A stretch of DNA of 5,320 bases, from the NCBI GenBank assembly GCA_964429675.1, contig CAYSDF010000047.1, positions 1 to 5,320 on the forward strand, written 5' to 3'. Positions 1 to 5,021 of this stretch are shown in pieces. Every line of letters begins with the position of its first letter. Position 1 is the stretch's first letter. This stretch comes from GWA2-44-9 sp964429675 (GTDB taxonomy: Bacteria; Patescibacteriota; Minisyncoccia; 2-02-FULL-40-12; GWA2-44-9). Both the position numbers and the translations under genes were made by a program. A model generated the notes under the pieces. That model made no database searches and had not been told where the DNA came from. It saw only the letters and a program-made list of their open reading frames with translations.

Positions 1-65
1 CCGAGGCATGTGTTTTGGAAGAAGTGAGGGGTTGCAATTAGAATGTTAATTCACCGGCCGCATTA

Positions 66-983
66 TTATAGAATCTTCCTCGCCAGATTATACGCAAAAT
101 ACCACAACATAGAGACTGGCAAATCAAATGAGCCGGGGTATTCGACTGTCTGGCCACCCCAGCTGAGTTTAAAGCGTGTTACACCCGGCCATTTAATCGC
201 ATCTATCCCGTATAGATCATAATGGGCCCGGCCGTCGTTTTTTAGATACTTTATTATTTCCCAGTGCAAAGCATGAGGTGCCATCATGGCCCGGTGTTCA
301 TAGTCCGATGCACCATGAAGATAATATCCCGTGTCGCCACATCGCAGAACAATCCCTCCGGCAACCGCTTTTTCTTCGTGGTAGGCAATCAGAATATCTG
401 TTTTTATATCTCCCCTCTCCCCCAAAAATTCTATCAGCTTTTTATAATATCCTTCTGGATGAGATGAGAACCTATCCCGCTTAGTAGTTTTTTTGAGTAA
501 CTTCCAAAATTCTTCGACATCATGGTTCTGTTTGATTTTAATATTATTTTTCTCGGCAATTTTAATATTATAGCGAGTCTTGGGATGCATCTTCGATAAA
601 AGCTCCTCTTCTGATGATTTTAAATCTATAACCACGGTTTTGTTGGGTTGAATGCGCTTTACGGTTCGCCTAAAGCCCCTGCGATACATTAATTCCATCA
701 CCAGATCCGACAAGGGTTCAACTTTTATAAAAATGGATTTATTTTTCTTGCCCAGATCTTTTATATAATTAGTAAAACTGGCCAGCTCATTCTTCAAACC
801 GCCCTTTATATCATCGAAAAGAATCACCGGCCCGTGCGGAATATACAAATAGTTCTTGCCCAAAGGCAAATCATGCATAATTATATTGGCCCTGATTTTT
901 CCATCGTCAAATCGCCAAGTTTTCCGGCCCACATAATTCTGAAAATCCAGCCACTCCTGAGTTTGTAGAAATGATTTATTCAT
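66..983 (-). CDS. FemAB-family peptidoglycan bridge aminoacyltransferase
   Basis: A 305-residue protein of the FemA/FemB/MurM-like GNAT-fold family. Members transfer amino acids from aminoacyl-tRNA to the stem peptide of lipid II, building the peptidoglycan cross-bridge at the cytoplasmic face of the membrane. Family-like segments are visible in order: an N-terminal FLQTQEWLDFQ block (residues 5-15), MHPKTRYNIKIAEK (132-145), GGIVL followed by YYLHGAS (209-226), APHALHWEIIKYLK (235-248), YDLYGID (255-261) and GVTRFKLSWGG (267-277). No signal peptide is visible. The two-helix coiled-coil arm of staphylococcal FemA is absent, so this is the short form. The ATG at 983 has no Shine-Dalgarno sequence, but a -10-like box lies 6 bases upstream. 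The gene is divergent from dnaB. The family call is firm. The amino acid donor and position in the bridge cannot be read from sequence, and a role in transferring amino acids to another acceptor is possible. Confidence 0.9.
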   Translation of the reverse strand: MNKSFLQTQEWLDFQNYVGRKTWRFDDGKIRANIIMHDLPLGKNYLYIPHGPVILFDDIKGGLKNELASFTNYIKDLGKKNKSIFIKVEPLSDLVMELMYRRGFRRTVKRIQPNKTVVIDLKSSEEELLSKMHPKTRYNIKIAEKNNIKIKQNHDVEEFWKLLKKTTKRDRFSSHPEGYYKKLIEFLGERGDIKTDILIAYHEEKAVAGGIVLRCGDTGYYLHGASDYEHRAMMAPHALHWEIIKYLKNDGRAHYDLYGIDAIKWPGVTRFKLSWGGQTVEYPGSFDLPVSMLWYFAYNLARKIL

Positions 984-989
984 ATGATA

Positions 990-1018
990 ATTTTAGCATC
1001 AATTTTGAACCAGCAAAA
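990..1018 (-). promoter_or_regulatory. Candidate promoter of the FemAB-like gene, possibly leaderless
   Basis: On the minus strand TTTTGC (1018-1013) and TAAAAT (995-990) are separated by 17 bases. Shifting the -35 by one base gives TTTGCT with 16. Six bases (TATCAT) separate the -10 box from the ATG at 983, so a normal start site would fall on or next to the start codon. The -10 is good and the -35 weak. The region is AT-rich, so a chance match is possible. Confidence 0.4.
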
Positions 1019-1104
1019 CCCCTCTCCCCATTTTCTCCCGTTTAGCCAAAAGACCTCAACCCATTTTTCTCCAGCCCTACATGTCATGGGCGAATCGCAT
1101 TCTC

Positions 1105-1136
1105 GTCCGCCCATCCGTCAGCTGACGGAGGCGGAC
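1105..1136. repeat. Hairpin at the tip of inverted repeat 1, GC-rich
   Basis: The 14-base perfect palindrome CCGTCAGCTGACGG (1115-1128) is flanked by GTCCGCC (1105-1111) and GGCGGAC (1130-1136), which are also reverse complements. This gives a near-continuous strong hairpin. No T-tract follows, so a simple intrinsic terminator is unlikely. From memory, unverified, similar GTCAGCTGACGG palindromes recur between genes in CPR genomes. Confidence 0.8.
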
Positions 1137-1137
1137 G

Positions 1138-1177
1138 CAAAATTCAGAACTCGCTTTGCTCAGACAGCTGAATTTTG
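1138..1177. repeat. Second tip hairpin of inverted repeat 1, AT-rich stem
   Basis: CAAAATTCAG (1138-1147) and CTGAATTTTG (1168-1177) form a perfect 10-bp stem around a 20-base loop. Its right arm with the preceding AG, AGCTGAATTTTG (1166-1177), nearly recurs as AGCTAGAATTTTG in inverted repeat 3 (3100-3112). Confidence 0.75.
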
Positions 1178-1302
1178 ACTACTCGAACGCTGATTCGTTG
1201 CCATGCCACTCCAGGAAGGATAAAAATGGGTTGAGGTCTTTTGGCCCTTCTCCACAGCTCGTCGAAGGGAGAAAATCGGGAGAGAGGTAGGGCTAAGATC
1301 AG

Positions 1303-1517
1303 AAGCCAAACCCCCATTCTTATTTTCATCATCATGACGATTGGATGGTACTCAATAAATAATTATGAGATTTTCCTGGGAACCGATTGGGGATGTCAGG
1401 AACGGGTGAAGGCCGCATGGCCTGACAGGGGTGGCCCAATCGGTCTGGAAAATGATTAATTATTTATATGAGTACCCCAAGAGGAGGGCGATGAAAGTAA
1501 GAGTGGGGGTTTGGCTT
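1303..1517 (+). repeat. Large imperfect inverted repeat 2 (215 bases), candidate structured RNA upstream of dnaB
   Basis: Arms 1303-1330 and 1490-1517 pair over 28 positions: 26 are Watson-Crick and two (1317/1503 and 1323/1497) are U-G wobbles in plus-strand RNA. Inside, pairing continues in nested order: GGTACTCA 1347-1354 with 1469-1476; ATAAATAATTA 1355-1365 with 1457-1467; ATTTTCC 1370-1376 with 1447-1453; ACCGATTGGG 1382-1391 with 1435-1444; TGTCAGG 1394-1400 with CCTGACA 1421-1427. It is one long rod with small internal loops and a 20-base apical loop. The right arm ends 40 bases before the dnaB -35 box. It is a possible ncRNA, a leader of some upstream transcript, or a fold-back repeat. 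The strand is assigned only from the wobble pattern. It is not a known RNA family that I recognise. Confidence 0.8.
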
Positions 1518-1557
1518 ACTCTACACAGCCTATCAACCGAATAATCAACTTATACTA

Positions 1558-1587
1558 TTGCTCATTTATAAAAATAAAGAGTATAAT
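1558..1587 (+). promoter_or_regulatory. dnaB promoter, predicted leaderless
   Basis: TTGCTC (1558-1563) and a perfect TATAAT (1582-1587) are separated by 18 bases. The ATG of dnaB starts 6 bases after the -10 box, exactly where transcription is expected to begin. There is no Shine-Dalgarno sequence at normal distance; AAAGAG at 1576-1581 would leave 12 bases. The sequence therefore supports a leaderless dnaB mRNA, not yet shown by experiment. Confidence 0.6.
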
Positions 1588-1593
1588 TTTGGA

Positions 1594-2961
1594 ATGAGTG
1601 AAACTTCTCCCAACAAACTTCCTCCTCAGAACCTGGACGCCGAGAAATCACTGCTTGGATCTATTTTAATTGACCGTGAAGCTCTAAATAAGGTAGTCGA
1701 CTTCTTAACTCCGGCAGATTTTTATAATCGCGCCCATCAGCTCATCTACGATGGTATGCTTTCTCTGTTTGAGAAAAGTGAACCGATAGATCTTTTGAGC
1801 TTATCTAACAAATTAAGCGAACGAGGCCAGCTTTCGGATGTCGGCGGATCAAGTTATCTCACTTCATTGGCTAGTTCGGTACCAACCTCTGCCCATATTG
1901 CTACTTATGGGAAAATTATTCAGCGAAAAAAGATGCTTAGAGACCTCATAAGTGCTGCCCATGAGATCGGAGCCCTTGGCCAACAGGAAGATGAGGACGT
2001 CGAGATACTTTTGGATGATGCTGAGCGTAAAATACTTGCTGTTTCCCAAAAATCCCGCGATAACGCATTCACTCCCCTAAAAGGCAGCATCAATGAGGCA
2101 ATGGAAAGGATATCAAACCAAAGTGATGGAGCACTCAGGGGCCACGCCACTAAACATAGATACCTAGACAATACCCTCGGCGGTCTTCAGAAATCAGATT
2201 TGATAATCTTAGCTGCCAGACCTTCAGTTGGTAAAACGGCTTTCGCCATAGATCTTGCCCTCAAGATAGCCGAGCAAGATATTCCTGTTGGTGTTTTCAG
2301 TATGGAAATGTCCATGGACCAAGTCGTTGATCGTTTTATTGCCTCAAAATCAGGTGTCAGCTTATGGAAATTGAGGACCGGGAAACTTTCCCATGAAGGA
2401 GACGACTTTTTGAGAATTACCACGGCCTGTGATGAACTTAAAAAGATACCGATTTTTATAGATGATGCATCTTCACCTAACATTATGCAGATGAGAGCGA
2501 CGGCCAGACGTCTTCAATCTGAATTCGGCCTCGGACTTCTGATTGTAGACTATCTTCAGTTAATGACTTCCCGAAGGAATTACGACAGTCCCGTTCAACA
2601 AGTTACAGAAATATCCCGAGGCTTAAAAGCACTGGCTAAAGAATTAAACATTCCTATTATTGCGATATCCCAGCTATCCCGAGCCGTTGAACAGCGCGAA
2701 GGTCATAAGCCAAGGCTTTCGGATTTAAGAGATTCCGGATCTATCGAACAGGATGCCGATGTGGTTATGTTCATTCATAGAGAAGACAAAATAAACTTCG
2801 AAAAAGCCAAGAATGACAACAAATTGAACTTTGCTCAGCTGGTCATAGCTAAGCACAGAAACGGACCCACTGGTGAAGTAGAATTTAGAATCGACCCGGA
2901 GAGTTTAAGATTTATGGAAGTAGATAAGTCGCATACCGATGATATCCCTTTAAACTTCTAA
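1594..2961 (+). CDS. dnaB: Replicative DNA helicase DnaB
   Basis: A 455-residue hexameric replicative helicase that unwinds duplex DNA 5'-3' on the lagging strand and recruits primase. The N-terminal primase-interacting domain begins near residue 8 (PPQNLDAEKSLLGSIL) and runs to about 115. A linker follows, then the RecA-like motor from about 175. Seen in the motor: Walker A RPSVGKT (209-215), catalytic Glu in FSMEMS (E238), Walker B LLIVDYLQL (D319), the sensor QLSR (Q360), the DSGSIEQDADVVMFIHR block, and KHRNGPTG (420-427) holding the arginine finger. Length is typical and no intein interrupts Walker A or other motifs. The ATG at 1594 is preferred: the frame runs back to a TTG at 1558, but those 12 codons overlap the -35 and -10 boxes and lie outside family homology. 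rplI, the usual neighbour in many bacteria, is not here; L9 is known to be missing across CPR bacteria. Confidence 0.97.
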   Translation: MSETSPNKLPPQNLDAEKSLLGSILIDREALNKVVDFLTPADFYNRAHQLIYDGMLSLFEKSEPIDLLSLSNKLSERGQLSDVGGSSYLTSLASSVPTSAHIATYGKIIQRKKMLRDLISAAHEIGALGQQEDEDVEILLDDAERKILAVSQKSRDNAFTPLKGSINEAMERISNQSDGALRGHATKHRYLDNTLGGLQKSDLIILAARPSVGKTAFAIDLALKIAEQDIPVGVFSMEMSMDQVVDRFIASKSGVSLWKLRTGKLSHEGDDFLRITTACDELKKIPIFIDDASSPNIMQMRATARRLQSEFGLGLLIVDYLQLMTSRRNYDSPVQQVTEISRGLKALAKELNIPIIAISQLSRAVEQREGHKPRLSDLRDSGSIEQDADVVMFIHREDKINFEKAKNDNKLNFAQLVIAKHRNGPTGEVEFRIDPESLRFMEVDKSHTDDIPLNF

Positions 2962-2975
2962 AAGTTGCTACGTAG

Positions 2976-3177
2976 GCTAACCGCAGGAGAGCTTGCTCTC
3001 TGGGGCGATTCCCTGGAAGGTTCCTCCAGTGAACCTTCGCCTTAAAGGGCACGGCATAAATTCTTGCCACCGCCTCAGCGGGGCTCCGCCAACGGCGGGA
3101 GCTAGAATTTTGCACTTCGTCCCTCGGTTCAGCCAACCTGCGGGAGATCCCCATAGACCAACTCTCCTGCGGTTAGC
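2976..3177. repeat. Large imperfect inverted repeat 3 (202 bases), dnaB-recR spacer
   Basis: GCTAACCGCAGGAGAG (2976-2991) is perfectly complementary to 3162-3177. Pairing continues inward: 2993-3005 with 3149-3161 (11 of 13) and GCATAAATTCTTGC 3054-3067 with GCTAGAATTTTGC 3101-3113 (one bulge, one mismatch). At the tip CCGCC 3070-3074 pairs with GGCGG 3094-3098, and an inner GCGG/CCGC hairpin spans 3078-3089. The left arm also folds locally (GAAGGTTC 3016-3023 with GAACCTTC 3031-3038). It fills almost the whole 239-base spacer. It may attenuate readthrough from dnaB into recR, but has no T-tract of an intrinsic terminator. A minus-strand frame across it resembles no protein and follows the repeat symmetry. 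Confidence 0.82.
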
Positions 3178-3200
3178 TGGGCCATCCCTTTCCTAATTAC

Positions 3201-3800
3201 ATGAACACCAAGTTTAAAAACACAATCAAACTTCTCCAGAAACTTCCCGGGGTTGGACCGCGCCAAGCTGCTCGTTTTATTTTAGCTTTACTTGATAAAG
3301 ACAATACTGAGCTGCAAGAGCTTGGACAAGCTATAGCCAACCTTAAAAGTGATATTAGATTCTGTAAAGAATGTTTTAATGTATCAGAAAATGGACTTTG
3401 CCACGTATGCAGCGACCCCAAAAGAGATAAAACAAAGCTTTTAGTATTAGAAAAAGTTACCGACCTGGATTCCATAGAAAAAACAGGCCTATATAAAGGC
3501 TTGTATCACGTTCTTGGCGGAGCAATTAATCCGCTGGACGGGATGATACCTGGAACATTAAGATTCAAAGAACTAGAAAAACGGGTAGCAAATCTCCGAG
3601 ATCGGGCCGAAAATATTGAGCTGATAATAGCTACCAATCCCAATACGGCCGGCGAGACTACGGCCTTGTATATACGGGATATTTTTCATAATAAAACCGG
3701 GGTTCAGCTAACACGCCTTGGCCGGGGCCTTTCATCCGGATCTCACCTTGAATATGCCGACGAGATCACATTAAAAAACGCACTTGAATACAGAAAATAA
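3201..3800 (+). CDS. recR: Recombination mediator protein RecR
   Basis: A complete 199-residue RecR, the usual family length. RecR works with RecO and RecF to load RecA on SSB-coated gaps and stalled forks. Domains in order: N-terminal helix-hairpin-helix with LPGVGPRQAARF (15-26); a four-cysteine zinc finger, C55-x2-C58 and C67-x2-C70; the Toprim domain starting LLVLEKVTDLDSIEKTG (80-96, with acidic E84) and containing YHVLGGAINPLDG (102-114) and ATNPNTAGETTALYI; and the C-terminal LEYADEITLKNALEYRK block typical of the family. The ATG at 3201 fits the usual N-terminus just before the helix-hairpin-helix. No Shine-Dalgarno sequence precedes it (CCTTTCCTAATTAC), and unlike dnaB I see no well-placed -10 box. 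Expression may depend on readthrough from dnaB through the structured spacer. Confidence 0.97.
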   Translation: MNTKFKNTIKLLQKLPGVGPRQAARFILALLDKDNTELQELGQAIANLKSDIRFCKECFNVSENGLCHVCSDPKRDKTKLLVLEKVTDLDSIEKTGLYKGLYHVLGGAINPLDGMIPGTLRFKELEKRVANLRDRAENIELIIATNPNTAGETTALYIRDIFHNKTGVQLTRLGRGLSSGSHLEYADEITLKNALEYRK

Positions 3801-3802
3801 AA

Positions 3803-3822
3803 AGTCCCGCCGATGCGGGACT
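3803..3822 (-). terminator. Terminator between convergent recR and the CYTH/P-loop gene
   Basis: AGTCCCGC (3803-3810), loop CGAT, GCGGGACT (3815-3822): a perfect 8-bp GC-rich stem. On the minus strand it is followed by TTTTTATTTT, a strong T-tract, so it should mainly end the minus-strand gene whose stop is at 3828-3830. On the plus strand the following CATATTTATATT is a weaker tract, so recR termination may be less efficient. The minus-strand T-tract lies over the last codons of recR. Confidence 0.85.
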
Positions 3823-3827
3823 CATAT

Positions 3828-4910
3828 TTATATTAAAACTTTAGCAATCGTGGCTTCTGCTTTCCTAACTTTCTCTTCCCAGCCGCCGTCATTTGAGATA
3901 AAGACAAAGTTTGGATGATTCTGCCAAACTTCCTTGATCTTATCGCCTAATTTCCTAGCTGCTGAATAATCTTCCGAACGGGCAGAATTATTAGATTTAA
4001 TTTTCTCATATATATCCGGAGGCGGGACATCAAGGCAAATTACCAGATCATACCTTGCATACTCTCCTTCTATCTTTACCCCAAAAAATCTCTCAAACTC
4101 ATCAACTCCCTTATCAAGATAGGCGGCACCGTCTACCGTCCCCCTATCAAAAACAACGGCCCGCCTATCCTCAAGCAGAGCATACTGACTGGAAGTTACT
4201 TCGAAAAGCTTCTGAACGTCATTAAGAAATCTTTGAAACTTCTTACCGGTCAAAGCGCCACTTGGCCTGATCTTTAGTTCATTAATGACTAATGTTGCCA
4301 CTTCCGGAACAAATCTAATATCTTTTGATCTTTCCCGAAAATCTTTTATGAAGGTACTCTTGCCCGAACCCGGACCGCCAGTCACAACAATTTTAGAAAT
4401 TGACGATAGGCCATAAGAATATATGAAAGGCAGTGCCGGGACCCCATTGTCCCTTAATTCCGTGGCTAATCTGGCAAGATGATGATTGGTTAATGAATCA
4501 GTTACTTCTTTAGCACCCTGCATCCATTGCGGTAAGTCGAATTTTTCATCAATAGAACTAAGCTCTATCTCGGCAACCACCAGGCCGTCAAGGGGCGGTC
4601 TATAAAAATCTACCTCCCATCGTCCGATCTTATACCGTACCTTCTCCAGTTTATGGCTGGCTATTTCAAGGGCATCTCTGCCAAAATCGATTGATACATC
4701 ATTCTCGTGTTCGCCCCTTGCAATGCCCTTACCAGCCTTGATCGTAAGAATGGCCCTCTGATTATCGATGGTTCTAATCCGAAAACTTTTTCCCGACATT
4801 GGCACTTCAATATAGCCTTGCCTAATAAAGAATTTCGGCGAGTCATAAGGAAACTTCCCGGTAAAATTAGACACTAGGAACCTTCTTTCTATCTCAGTAC
4901 CTTTTCCCAC
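3828..4910 (-). CDS. CYTH triphosphate tunnel domain fused to an AAA_28/NadR-like P-loop kinase domain
   Basis: About 360 residues from GTG 4910. The N-terminal half is a CYTH/triphosphate-tunnel domain, a family that binds triphosphates with metal ions (tripolyphosphatase, thiamine triphosphatase, class IV adenylate cyclase). Seen: TEIERRFLV (5-13, the ExExK motif with Arg in place of Lys), FRIRT (43-47), LTIK (55-58), RGEHE (65-69), EKVRYKIGRWEVD (89-101), GLVVAEIEL (109-117) and the EVTD/NHHLA end (135-146). The C-terminal half has Walker A GGPGSGKST (178-186, K184), FVPEVATLV, VVFDRGTVDG, LVICLDVPP and a late LGDKIKEVW helix, as in AAA_28/NadR-type nucleotide kinases. The frame extends to TTG 4976, but those codons cover the promoter and enter the terminator stem, so GTG 4910 is chosen; a weak GGGG lies upstream. 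Fusion function is unknown; triphosphate or nucleotide metabolism is inferred. The gene is monocistronic. Confidence 0.88.
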   Translation of the reverse strand: MGKGTEIERRFLVSNFTGKFPYDSPKFFIRQGYIEVPMSGKSFRIRTIDNQRAILTIKAGKGIARGEHENDVSIDFGRDALEIASHKLEKVRYKIGRWEVDFYRPPLDGLVVAEIELSSIDEKFDLPQWMQGAKEVTDSLTNHHLARLATELRDNGVPALPFIYSYGLSSISKIVVTGGPGSGKSTFIKDFRERSKDIRFVPEVATLVINELKIRPSGALTGKKFQRFLNDVQKLFEVTSSQYALLEDRRAVVFDRGTVDGAAYLDKGVDEFERFFGVKIEGEYARYDLVICLDVPPPDIYEKIKSNNSARSEDYSAARKLGDKIKEVWQNHPNFVFISNDGGWEEKVRKAEATIAKVLI

Positions 4911-4943
4911 ACATGCCCCATTTGTTAAAATACAATTGCCATA

Positions 4944-4972
4944 GTTATATCCTAAATTTACACCTAAGTCAA
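4944..4972 (-). promoter_or_regulatory. Sigma70-type promoter of the CYTH/P-loop gene
   Basis: On the minus strand TTGACT (4972-4967) and TATAAC (4949-4944) are separated by exactly 17 bases, each one mismatch from consensus. It lies directly after the upstream gene's terminator. Transcription would begin near 4937, giving a leader of about 27 bases before GTG 4910. Confidence 0.7.
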
Positions 4973-5005
4973 TCAAAAATCCGCCCTTACGGCGGATTTT
5001 TGATT
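4971..5005 (-). terminator. Terminator of the helical-protein gene
   Basis: A perfect 15-bp inverted repeat: 4971-4985 (AATCAAAAATCCGCC) with 4991-5005, around a 5-base loop. The GC core CCGCC/GGCGG is flanked by A and T runs on both strands, so it could work in either direction. It lies 17 bases after the stop at 5022 on the minus strand and before the promoter of the next gene, separating the two transcription units. Confidence 0.9.
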
Positions 5006-5021
5006 TTGAGTAACTTAGCTT

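Larger units (their letters stand above)
1045..1245. repeat. Large imperfect inverted repeat 1 (201 bases)
   Basis: Arms 1045-1072 and 1218-1245 match as reverse complements at 27 of 28 positions; the one mismatch is C1069 against T1221. The left arm begins GCCAAAAGACCTCAACCC and the right arm ends with its complement. Pairing continues inward: CATGG 1085-1089 with CCATG 1201-1205, CGAATC 1091-1096 with GATTCG 1192-1197, and TTC 1100-1102 with GAA 1185-1187. Two local hairpins (1105-1136 and 1138-1177) sit at the tip. No frame across it resembles a protein and no transposase is nearby. It could be a fold-back (MITE-like) repeat or a structured RNA; the sequence does not decide between them. 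Confidence 0.85.
1021..1284. repeat. Outer arms around inverted repeat 1
   Basis: The segment 1021-1039 (CCTCTCCCCATTTTCTCCC) is complementary to 1267-1284 (GGGAGAAAATCGGGAGAG), with one internal mismatch over 18 bases. Between the two right arms lies a local hairpin, CCCTTC 1245-1250 with GAAGGG 1264-1269. The fold-back structure may therefore extend to about 264 bases with an asymmetric side hairpin, or a second repeat has been inserted at its edge. Confidence 0.6.

Noticed and set aside
1..65. Possible start (ATG at 9-7, minus strand) of a further gene at the left edge
   Set aside because: Only three codons are visible, with no Shine-Dalgarno sequence or -10 box at a useful distance.
1394..1427. 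Apical part of inverted repeat 2 (GTCAGG...GAAGG...) resembles the SRP 4.5S RNA helix 8 region
   Set aside because: The GGAA tetraloop with its closing pairs and the conserved AGCAG side of the symmetric loop are missing, and the 28-bp outer stem is unlike SRP RNA.
984..1459. Short open frames of 60-72 codons on both strands in the gap upstream of dnaB
   Set aside because: They run through the inverted repeats, have no recognisable protein features, and are explained by repeat symmetry.
1303..1517. 6S RNA, considered because of the length and rod shape
   Set aside because: There is no large central bubble flanked by the typical closing stems, and the outer stem is too long and too perfect.
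984..1557. CRISPR array in the long gap
   Set aside because: There are no regularly spaced direct repeats; the repeats are inverted.
1558..1593. Upstream TTG start for dnaB
   Set aside because: It would place the promoter inside the coding region and add residues not seen in DnaB proteins.
1594..2961. Intein in dnaB
   Set aside because: DnaB is a frequent intein host, but the Walker A, Walker B and later motifs are continuous and the length is normal.
2912..3154. 80-codon minus-strand frame over the dnaB end and the spacer
   Set aside because: It overlaps the dnaB 3' end and follows the arms of inverted repeat 3; the composition does not look like a protein family.
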